A stretch of 21,396 nt of DNA from a bacterium (GTDB lineage: Bacteria > Spirochaetota > UBA4802 > UBA5550), in contig JAAENB010000249.1 in assembly GCA_024224995.1 (NCBI GenBank), positions 1 to 21,396 on the forward strand, in the 5' to 3' direction. The notes under the pieces are model-generated. The model ran no database searches. It saw nothing but the letters and a program-made list of their open reading frames with translations, and was not told the origin of the DNA. The position numbers and the translations under genes are program-made. Positions 15,205 through 21,396 of this stretch are shown piece after piece (positions within the stretch are counted from its first letter, which is position 1; the number at the start of each line of letters is the position of its first letter).

Positions 15205-15247
15205 TTATTAAAGCCTGAATAAATAATAAAACAGAGTATAATAGAAA

Positions 15248-18200
15248 ATGACTCATATTTTCAAAATTTTTATCGCTACTTGCATCTTTATACCATGCGG
15301 CAGCGCATTTTCTATGGATCATATTCTTATAGATGAATCCATCAAAAGATATTCTTTTAATAAATATATTAAATATTATGAAGATAAAGAAAAAAAGCTC
15401 ACTATTAATGAGATACTAAATAAAAATATAGAATGGAAACAGGACAAAAAAGAAAAATTTAATTTTGGTTATACCTCGTCTGTATATTGGTTTAAATTTA
15501 CTGTGGAAAATCCTCTTGATGGAGCTTTCAATTGGTATCTTGAGTTAACGTACCCCATGCTTGATTCAGTTGAGTTATTTATTCCAGGTGAACCAGGGAA
15601 ATACGAAGTAAAGAGATCGGGTGATTCTTTTCCTTTTAGTATCCGTGAAATAGAAGATAGAAATATAACATTCAACCTTTTTGAAAAGCCGGGAATTCAT
15701 ACGTATTATATGCGAATTGGAACAACAAGCGCTCTAAGTTTTGAGTGTATACTGTGGTCTCCTATCGCGAGCCGTAATAGTACCATTAATGAATATGTAT
15801 TGCTCTGGATTTATTACGGGATAATGATTATCATGGTATTATATAATCTATTTATTTTTATTTCAGTTAAAGAGGGAAGTTATATTTATTATGTATTATT
15901 TATTGCTTCTGTGACATTAATGCAATCAATACTTAATGGATTTGGGTCTCAATATCTCTGGCCAAATACAATGTGGGTAAATAATTTCCTGCCGTCCATT
16001 ATTTCTTTTGAGAGCGCCGCATGTCTCCTTTTCTTTAGATCGTTTCTTCAAACCGATAAAAAACATAAATTCTATAATAAAGTTATACTCTTTTTTGTGA
16101 TCCCGAACATTTTGCTTCTTCCGTCTTTTTTACTCAATAATTATCCTCTGAGTCTAACAATATCAATAGGGACCTCATCAAGCTCAATTATCACTATGAC
16201 AATTATAGCATCAATTCTTTCCTATAAAGGTTTACGGGAAGCCCGTTTTTTCCTTTTTGGTTTTATTTTATTTTTTCTGGGAGCTTTAACGTTTGAAGGG
16301 AGATCTTTTGGTTGGCTGCCGCACAATTTTTTTACCAATTCAGGCATACAGGTAGGGGCAGTTCTCATGGTTCTAACATTCTCCTTAGGTCTCGCCGATA
16401 GAATAAAAAAACTAAAAGATGAACTGCAAGAACTTAACATCGATCTTGAAAAAAATGTTGAAATAAGAACAAAAGAACTCAGTGAAGCAAATAAAAAACT
16501 AAAAAAAATGGATAAAGTAAAAAGTAATTTCTTCGCGAACATTTCTCACGAAATACGAACGCCCCTTACTCTCATACTCTCGCCAATAGAATCAGTGATA
16601 CAGGGCAGTCAAAAAATTAATACAGATAATAACTTTTTTAAAAACATTAAAAAGAACGCTCTGAGGCTGCTTAAGTTAATAAATAATATTCTCGATATTT
16701 CCAAGCTGGAAGCCGGGAAAATGAAGATGAAAGTTCAAAAAATCGATATTGTTAAATTTTTTGAAAATTATATGTCTTTAATCCGGGATGTATCCACAGC
16801 AAAAGGTATTTCATTAGACTTCAAAGCCAGCGCCCAATCGATCATGCTTTATATTGATGTTGAAAAAATGGATAGAATTACCATGAATATGCTTTCTAAC
16901 GCGTTGAAATTCACAGAGGAAAAAGGCAGCATCTTAGTTGAAATAAGTGAAGACAATAAAAATTGTTTCATAAAATATATAGATACGGGAATTGGTCTTC
17001 CTCATAACATGTTATACGTAATTTTTGATAGATTTGCCCAGGCCGACTCCGGTTCCAAACGAAAAAATGAAGGAACGGGAATTGGGCTCTCATTAGCAAA
17101 AGAATTAATTGAGCTTCATGGCGGATCAATAAAAGTAGAGAGCAGGTTTATTGAAGAGCACCCGGAAAATCATGGGACAACTTTTACCATAACTATTCCT
17201 AAAGGAGAAGAGCACTTTATCAATAGAACTGATGTTGATATTCTAATAGATAAAGAATTTAATGAATATTCACATGAAGAGCATTTTGCGGGAATGAGAG
17301 AAATGGACGACCTGCGCTTGGAAGAAAATAGTGACTATAACCAGGTTGAAAGCAGTATTGAAAATAAATCAGGCGCTTCAAAAATACTCATTGTTGAGGA
17401 TAATCCCGATATGAGAAATTTTATCGGTTCTCTCCTCAAAAGCCTGTATCAAATTCATTTTGCCGCCAACGGTGAAGAAGGGTTATCATACGCGTATGAA
17501 ATAAGACCTGATCTAATTATATCAGATGTTATGATGCCGAAAATGAATGGCTATGACATGACAAATACAATAAAAAAAGATAAGGAATTAAAAATAATTC
17601 CAATTATAATGCTAACTGCGAAATCGGAATTAGAAAACAAATTAGAAGGTCTGGAACACGGAGCGGATGATTATTTAACAAAACCATTTCAGCCAAAAGA
17701 ACTGCTGGCGAGGATAAAAGTTCTTCTTAAAACACGTGAATACGAAAAAATAATACTAAAGAGAAACATAGAGATTGAACAAGAACTCAATACCGCCCGT
17801 TTATTGCAGCAGAGACTTCTTCCTTTGTCTACCCCCCAAATCCCCGGGTATAATTCCCATATTACGTATATTCCCATGGATCTTGTTGGCGGCGACTTTT
17901 TTAATATCAATGAACAAAACAATGAAATTGAACTGTATATTGCTGATGTTTCAGGGCATGGTCTCTTCGCCTCCTTTCTTTCTACGGTTGGAAAAATAAC
18001 CCTTGAAAATATTTTTGAAAATAGATCATGCTCTGAAATTTTACAATTTGTTAATAATCAAATATGCAAATCTACGGTAAACAACAACTTCATAACCCTG
18101 TTTCTATGTAAAATTGATAAAAAAACGAATATTGCCAGGTATTCCAACGCTGGTCACCTCCCGCCAATTGTTTACCGGGAAAAAGATAATACTTTTTTTA

Positions 18201-18493
18201 AGCTAAACGCGAAAGGCCGTCCTCTTGGCTGGTTTGAAGATTTAACATTTGAAGAAAAAGAATTTCAATTTCTTGCCGGTGATAGAATTCTTTTTTATAC
18301 CGACGGTGTTACCGAATGCCAAACTCCCCTGGGTAATGAATTTGGCAAGGAAGGTTTACAAAAATTTCTATCTCAAAAGAAAAATCTTCCTCCTGATTCT
18401 TTTTCAAATAATCTTATTCAGTATCTAAAAGAATTTTCCGAATCAGAAAAATTTAGTGATGATGTATGCTTTATAATCGTAGATATTGAATAA
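15248..18493 (+). CDS. 7TMR-DISM hybrid histidine kinase with REC and SpoIIE
   Basis: This membrane signalling protein has 1081 residues. After a signal peptide (about 1-22) lies a periplasmic 7TMR-DISM sensor domain (about 30-170), then seven membrane helices (about 178-380), a coiled coil, a histidine kinase (H-box FFANISHEIRTP with His434; N-box NMLSNALKFTEEKG; DTGIGLP and GTGIGLS), a receiver (KILIVEDNPDM, acceptor Asp760 in ISDVMMPKMNG, TAKS and TKPF) and a SpoIIE phosphatase (GGDFF with Asp883, ADVSGHG with Asp900, TDGVTE with Asp1019, and SDDV with Asp1071 and Asp1072). All key residues are present. Phosphotransfer from His434 to Asp760 probably switches the phosphatase, which would act on an anti-sigma antagonist. 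Such fusions are known in Leptospira. The ribosome binding site is weak. Confidence 0.95.
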   Translation: MTHIFKIFIATCIFIPCGSAFSMDHILIDESIKRYSFNKYIKYYEDKEKKLTINEILNKNIEWKQDKKEKFNFGYTSSVYWFKFTVENPLDGAFNWYLELTYPMLDSVELFIPGEPGKYEVKRSGDSFPFSIREIEDRNITFNLFEKPGIHTYYMRIGTTSALSFECILWSPIASRNSTINEYVLLWIYYGIMIIMVLYNLFIFISVKEGSYIYYVLFIASVTLMQSILNGFGSQYLWPNTMWVNNFLPSIISFESAACLLFFRSFLQTDKKHKFYNKVILFFVIPNILLLPSFLLNNYPLSLTISIGTSSSSIITMTIIASILSYKGLREARFFLFGFILFFLGALTFEGRSFGWLPHNFFTNSGIQVGAVLMVLTFSLGLADRIKKLKDELQELNIDLEKNVEIRTKELSEANKKLKKMDKVKSNFFANISHEIRTPLTLILSPIESVIQGSQKINTDNNFFKNIKKNALRLLKLINNILDISKLEAGKMKMKVQKIDIVKFFENYMSLIRDVSTAKGISLDFKASAQSIMLYIDVEKMDRITMNMLSNALKFTEEKGSILVEISEDNKNCFIKYIDTGIGLPHNMLYVIFDRFAQADSGSKRKNEGTGIGLSLAKELIELHGGSIKVESRFIEEHPENHGTTFTITIPKGEEHFINRTDVDILIDKEFNEYSHEEHFAGMREMDDLRLEENSDYNQVESSIENKSGASKILIVEDNPDMRNFIGSLLKSLYQIHFAANGEEGLSYAYEIRPDLIISDVMMPKMNGYDMTNTIKKDKELKIIPIIMLTAKSELENKLEGLEHGADDYLTKPFQPKELLARIKVLLKTREYEKIILKRNIEIEQELNTARLLQQRLLPLSTPQIPGYNSHITYIPMDLVGGDFFNINEQNNEIELYIADVSGHGLFASFLSTVGKITLENIFENRSCSEILQFVNNQICKSTVNNNFITLFLCKIDKKTNIARYSNAGHLPPIVYREKDNTFFKLNAKGRPLGWFEDLTFEEKEFQFLAGDRILFYTDGVTECQTPLGNEFGKEGLQKFLSQKKNLPPDSFSNNLIQYLKEFSESEKFSDDVCFIIVDIE

Positions 18494-18563
18494 AAATGGG
18501 TATACCGGCAACAGTTGAAAGATTTAGTTGCTCCGCGCGTATTCCGGGCTATATATATTTCTA

Positions 18564-19736
18564 TTAATCCGATACCGCCATAATCACCTTGTAAGTAAAG
18601 GCCATAAGCGGCTTCCGCAAGAATGGCTTTTTTAGTTCTATAGCACCTTCCGGGCACACTTCTCTACAGCTATAACAGCGAAGGCAGTTTCTATAATCAA
18701 ATTCCGGCAGCCCTGATTCTTCTCCCGCTGCCCGGTTTATTGCTTTCGGATTCGTTGGGCATATCTCAACGCATTTACCGCAGGTTGTACATTTATCCTT
18801 TACGACAATGGGCTTAAGCAGCGCCTGGTTGGCCAGTCCATGCGCAATTTTTTTTGGCAAGGGCAGCGTTAAAGGTTCCCTGTTAACATCAAAATTTTCG
18901 ACTTTAAACTCCTCAAGCTTGTCACCGACAATCTCTATCTCTTCTTGAAGATAGGTTCCGAGACCAAAGTCCTTACCGCTCTTTATTGTGGGCACCGTTG
19001 CAGGATCTACATCAATAAGCCTGCAAACGGTGGCATCAAGAGCTACAGGGTCTTCCGAGAAAAGCAGGAGATTCATATTGAGAAGAGTACCTTTTCTCGG
19101 ACCCCGCCCTTCCATAGCCTGAATCCCATCCATAATAAAAAGCCGGGGGCTTACAAACATATTTAAATCAACCAGCATCTTCCCAAAATCATGGGCATCA
19201 TGAAGTTTTATATGAAACTCAAACTTAAGAGAACCGGGAATACACCCGAACTGGTTCTTAATCGCGCCGGTCATTCTCATAAAAGTATGACTCTTAAGCT
19301 TGGACACACTTACACATCCATCCGCATCCAGAACTCCCCGGGCAATAACAAATTTTTTATTCTGCTTTCCTTCTTCATAATAAATTTCCTCACCCGTTTC
19401 AAAATCAGCAAATGTTAATCCCAACTCCTCGCCAACTTTCATTATACCTGACTCCCGGGCTGCCTCCTCACTGCTGCCCATAGATGGAGAATCCCCGTAA
19501 CTTATTTCAGCTCCGGCATTTTTCAGCATTTCAGCCGCTGCCTGAAATACAGCAGGATGGGTGGTCACAGCTTTTTCAGGAGAAAATGCTCCAATAATGT
19601 TCGGCTTTAATAATATCTTCTCTCCTTTTTTTACAAATTTTTTTGCTCCACCGATAAGGTTTATTCCTTTTTTCACTGCCTCTTTTACAGAACCATAATC
19701 ATAACTTTTACATTTTACAAGTGCTACTTTTGGCAT
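18564..19736 (-). CDS. DUF362 protein with two 4Fe-4S clusters
   Basis: This is a cytoplasmic iron-sulfur protein of 390 residues. The ATG at 19736 follows GGGAG at 19743-19747. Residues of about 1-290 are a DUF362 domain, shown by FVKKGEKILLKPNIIGAF, ITHPAVFQAAAEMLKNAGAE, VSKLKSHTFMRMTGAIKNQFGCIPG and the DGIQAMEGRGPRKG stretch. The C-terminal part is a ferredoxin with two clusters: Cys316, 319, 322 and 326 (CTTCGKCVEICP) and Cys351, 354, 357 and 361 (CLRCYSCREVCP). DUF362 is usually found with ferredoxins or alone, and its reaction is not settled; electron transfer is likely. The region at about 100-125 may bind a nucleotide or cofactor, though I cannot confirm it. The neighbours give no pathway. 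Confidence 0.9.
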   Translation of the reverse strand: MPKVALVKCKSYDYGSVKEAVKKGINLIGGAKKFVKKGEKILLKPNIIGAFSPEKAVTTHPAVFQAAAEMLKNAGAEISYGDSPSMGSSEEAARESGIMKVGEELGLTFADFETGEEIYYEEGKQNKKFVIARGVLDADGCVSVSKLKSHTFMRMTGAIKNQFGCIPGSLKFEFHIKLHDAHDFGKMLVDLNMFVSPRLFIMDGIQAMEGRGPRKGTLLNMNLLLFSEDPVALDATVCRLIDVDPATVPTIKSGKDFGLGTYLQEEIEIVGDKLEEFKVENFDVNREPLTLPLPKKIAHGLANQALLKPIVVKDKCTTCGKCVEICPTNPKAINRAAGEESGLPEFDYRNCLRCYSCREVCPEGAIELKKPFLRKPLMAFTYKVIMAVSD

Positions 19737-19857
19737 GGCTTACTCCCGGCTTTTGCTTTTATTATATGCAATATAAATTTTTCATGAATATAATTTATAA
19801 AAAAATGGTTGATTGTCAAGTAAATTGTTATTTTCTTATTTTAAAGACCGGGCTTCA

Positions 19858-19872
19858 CGGGCGGAACGCCCG
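19858..19872 (-). terminator. Compact GC-rich hairpin after the zinc-ribbon gene
   Basis: CGGGCG at 19858-19863 pairs perfectly with CGCCCG at 19867-19872 around a GAA (TTC on the minus strand) loop. It lies 47 bases beyond the stop of the minus-strand zinc-ribbon gene, and a short TTTA stretch follows after about 14 bases, so the U tract is poor. A nearby TCGACCGTCGA palindrome at 19900-19910 suggests a small repeat could also be present. Confidence 0.4.
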
Positions 19873-19919
19873 CCTATTTTCATTAAGTGGGCGCGCCGCT
19901 TCGACCGTCGAATTTTCTA

Positions 19920-20153
19920 CTAAAATTTCAGAAAATAGACCAGAGCTGCAGCAATTGCAATTACTAAAATGGAAATAATTACCGGTATTACCGGGCTTTT
20001 TTTCCCGGAGCTTTTTGTTGATGCTTTCCATGGAACGGCCCCAACATCCGTTGGTGCATCTTTGTTGGCCACAGGTTTGCCGCATTTTGGACAATCAACT
20101 GTAAACTCATGTACTAATTCTCCACAGTGAACACATTTTGCCTTAGCTGTCAT
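19920..20153 (-). CDS. Small zinc-ribbon protein with C-terminal membrane anchor
   Basis: This gene codes for a 77-residue protein. The frame is open further upstream, but only the ATG at 20153 has a ribosome binding site (AGAGG) and gives a sensible start. The N-terminal 30 residues hold two CxxC knuckles (CVHCGELVHEF and CPKCGKPV; Cys7, Cys10, Cys21, Cys24) that form a zinc ribbon. A Ser, Lys and Gly-rich linker follows, then one hydrophobic segment at the C-terminus (about 54-75), so it is tail-anchored with the ribbon in the cytoplasm. Proteins of this form are widespread and mostly uncharacterised; a role in protein or nucleic-acid binding at the membrane is a guess. It is transcribed in the same direction as the DUF362 gene and might be co-transcribed. 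Confidence 0.75.
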   Translation of the reverse strand: MTAKAKCVHCGELVHEFTVDCPKCGKPVANKDAPTDVGAVPWKASTKSSGKKSPVIPVIISILVIAIAAALVYFLKF

Positions 20154-20469
20154 AATTAACCTCTTTTTTATTAAATTTATAAAAATAAAAACATAAGCAA
20201 ATCCTTCTAAGATACCCAAAAAAAACTCATCCGGCGACAAAAAAAAAATTTTGTGACGATCTTGCCAAAATGAAATGGTCCACAACGGAATTCCCGTTGC
20301 GAAAACCGACAATATTCTGTCAATTGATGACCTCTGGGCTAAAGTAAGCGGGATATTGATGAGTCGTTTTCACCATGCTATGGGATATATTAAAAACAAT
20401 TAAAGACGGCACCTCAGAGCTTTTTTAATAAGCTCTGAGGCCGCAAGAATAAATCCGCCGCGAAGTATA
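20154..20469. other. Intergenic region with small plus-strand open frame
   Basis: The 316 bases contain the promoter of the zinc-ribbon gene, the hairpin at 20412-20440, and on the plus strand an open frame of 42 codons, 20275-20403 (starting MVHNGIPVAKTDNILS, ending GYIKNN). It has no ribosome binding site and I do not recognise it; the composition is protein-like, so it may be the remnant of a gene. Nothing else is visible. Confidence 0.3.
20412..20440. terminator. Terminator hairpin, 11-bp perfect stem
   Basis: CCTCAGAGCTT at 20412-20422 pairs perfectly with AAGCTCTGAGG at 20430-20440 around a seven-base loop. It lies 29 bases after the stop of the minus-strand lipoprotein at 20470 and a few bases after the small plus-strand open frame. 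There is no clear T run on either side, so it may work weakly or bidirectionally. A similar CCTCAGAGC motif occurs near the right end of the window at 21358-21366. Confidence 0.55.
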
Positions 20470-20832
20470 CTATTTTTTATAACTAATACATTCCTGTGTA
20501 GATGGTTTTGAAACAGTACTCATATTTTTTAAATCCGAATCAACAAATATTTTAATGTTAACATGCGAATTTTCATCATCAAGTATTTCTGCACAGAGTT
20601 CCAAATCCAACAAGGTGCCAGCAGTCTCTTGTTCTATTTGAAAATTAATTTCATTTAACGAAGCATCATCCACTATTATCTCTTCATTTTCCCCTTCCGC
20701 GTTTTTATATGTTATCTTTACCATTGCTGCTGTACTTTCTATTTTATATGATACATCATCTATCCTTACGCAACTAATGCCTATAATAATAACAAAAAAC
20801 AATACGGCTAACCGCAATAAATATTTACCCAT
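20470..20832 (-). CDS. Small lipoprotein, paralogue of the upstream gene
   Basis: The product is a predicted exported lipoprotein of 120 residues. A ribosome binding site AAGGAGG lies upstream of the ATG at 20832. The signal peptide ends IGIS-C with Cys21. The mature part, about 100 residues, is a single beta-rich domain starting YKIESTAAMVKITYKN and including LDLELCAEILDDEN, IKIFVDSDL and STQECIS. These pieces align with the neighbour at 20847-21236, and in general layout with the MmpS-type accessory domain (VTYEVTG..ADITYTD... and ITVDG...), though that link is by eye only. A Cys late in the domain pairs with the one in LCAE in both copies, probably as a disulfide. It starts 14 bases after its paralogue ends, so the two are one operon. 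Confidence 0.75.
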   Translation of the reverse strand: MGKYLLRLAVLFFVIIIGISCVRIDDVSYKIESTAAMVKITYKNAEGENEEIIVDDASLNEINFQIEQETAGTLLDLELCAEILDDENSHVNIKIFVDSDLKNMSTVSKPSTQECISYKK

Positions 20833-20846
20833 AACTCATATCCTCC

Positions 20847-21236
20847 TTATATATAACCGCCATCTAAAAATATTTCAGTTGAAATACACTTGCTGGTATA
20901 TGGCCCTTCTACAGTAGAGGAAGACTCCAGCTCGGAATCTACATAGATATTCAATGTTATGCTTCCATCATCACCCGAAAGCTTTTCCGCACAGAGAATC
21001 AATTCCGGGTCAACAGCTTCGCTTGTTTTATTACCCATAGTAAATTCATGTTCCCAGGTCAATGTTTGATTCTCAATATATTCCTGCTTTTCATTTTCAT
21101 CACCGGTATAATAAATATCTGCTGATATATTTTCACCGATTACTTCATATTTTATTTCATGAGAAAACGGCCCGCAGCTAAAAAGAAAAACAACTAGTGA
21201 AATTAGAAATGAAAGTAAACACTTTGAAATATTCAT
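20847..21236 (-). CDS. Small lipoprotein, first of a tandem pair
   Basis: This gene codes for a predicted exported lipoprotein of 129 residues. The ATG at 21236 follows GGAGGATA. The signal peptide ends LFS-C (Cys21). The mature domain has the order YEVIGENISADIYYTGDENEK, LTWEHEF, ELILCAEKLSGDD, LNIYVDSELESSSTVEGPYTSKCIS and a short tail absent from the second copy. Shared positions with the gene at 20470 (Y-x-I, ITY or IYYT, LCAE, IxVDS-L, STV, CIS) show a tandem duplication that has diverged. The pattern recalls MmpS-type or Ig-like beta domains, but I would not assign a function. It is the promoter-proximal gene of the pair. Confidence 0.75.
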   Translation of the reverse strand: MNISKCLLSFLISLVVFLFSCGPFSHEIKYEVIGENISADIYYTGDENEKQEYIENQTLTWEHEFTMGNKTSEAVDPELILCAEKLSGDDGSITLNIYVDSELESSSTVEGPYTSKCISTEIFLDGGYI

Positions 21237-21307
21237 TTAAAATATCCTCCATATAAAAAGTTATTACTTGAAATATATCGAATAAAATACGATTCGACTA
21301 TCAGGCG

Positions 21308-21372
21308 AAAGTATGAATTCGCTAAAGATCCTCTCATACTTTAGTATGAAAACGGGACCTCAGAGCCGTTTT
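21308..21372. promoter_or_regulatory. Nested palindromes upstream of the lipoprotein pair
   Basis: AAAGTATGA at 21308-21316 pairs perfectly with TCATACTTT at 21334-21342; CATACT at 21335-21340 pairs with AGTATG at 21343-21348; and AAAACGG at 21349-21355 pairs with CCGTTTT at 21366-21372. The 7-mer GTATGAA occurs three times (21311, 21344 and 21373). The rightmost hairpin, read on the minus strand and ending in TTTT, could be the terminator of a gene beyond the window; the others lie about 70-100 bases upstream of the lipoprotein start and could be an operator. Confidence 0.45.
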
Positions 21373-21396
21373 GTATGAATCTGAATCGGGGGAAGC

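Larger units (their letters stand above)
14829..15247. other. Intergenic region with repeats and two promoters
   Basis: These 419 bases hold no gene I can support. In order they contain the promoter of the protease operon on the minus strand (14880-14909), two near-identical 45-base direct repeats with inverted arms between them (14914-15062), two overlapping alternative hairpins (15127-15153), and a strong plus-strand promoter (15176-15204) for the hybrid kinase. The small open frames here have no ribosome binding site and read through the repeats. Confidence 0.6.

Overview
The window is AT-rich and looks chromosomal, probably from a spirochaete, perhaps of Leptospira-like affinity (an inference, not proven). 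The evidence is a set of lipoprotein signal peptides with relaxed lipoboxes (for example ending in VNC), a surface protein built from GFQGAGLFNYSGNN repeats like those of the Leptospira LA_2272 family, a seven-repeat SBBP lipoprotein, and two large SpoIIE-type phosphatase signalling proteins, one of them fused to a 7TMR-DISM sensor kinase. No rRNA, tRNA, CRISPR array, integrase or transposase was recognised. The window therefore seems to be a mosaic of cell-envelope, secreted and signalling genes rather than one pathway.

Left part (1-5700): a structured repeat remnant, an SBBP-repeat beta-propeller lipoprotein (290-1597), a CAP/SCP-domain lipoprotein (1905-2561), a strong bidirectional hairpin, a small SRPBCC-fold protein (2621-3124, minus) divergent from an AraC-type regulator (3240-4247), and the repeat-rich surface protein (4495-5679), which carries a 48-bp tandem repeat.

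Middle (5704-12500): a two-component-regulator-type double propeller joined directly to a SpoIIE phosphatase (minus), a divergent NAD-dependent epimerase/dehydratase, a secreted HExxH metallopeptidase (minus) whose start and signal peptide are separated from the rest by a one-base homopolymer frameshift, and a six-helix membrane protein of unknown function.

Right part (12520-18500): a minus-strand two-gene operon coding for an unknown secreted protein followed by a secreted papain-like cysteine protease with beta/gamma-crystallin-like modules. Next come a tandem noncoding repeat and a very good sigma-70 type promoter that drives a 7TMR-DISM / histidine kinase / receiver / SpoIIE hybrid. The last 3 kb (minus) carries a DUF362 protein with two 4Fe-4S clusters, a short zinc-ribbon membrane protein and a pair of tandem paralogous lipoproteins.

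Taken together, the two SpoIIE proteins suggest partner-switching (RsbU-like) control of gene expression by extracellular or periplasmic cues, but no anti-sigma antagonist or anti-sigma kinase lies in the window. The most interesting items are the frameshifted metallopeptidase, the protease plus secreted-partner operon, and the exactly duplicated 48-bp unit in the surface protein.
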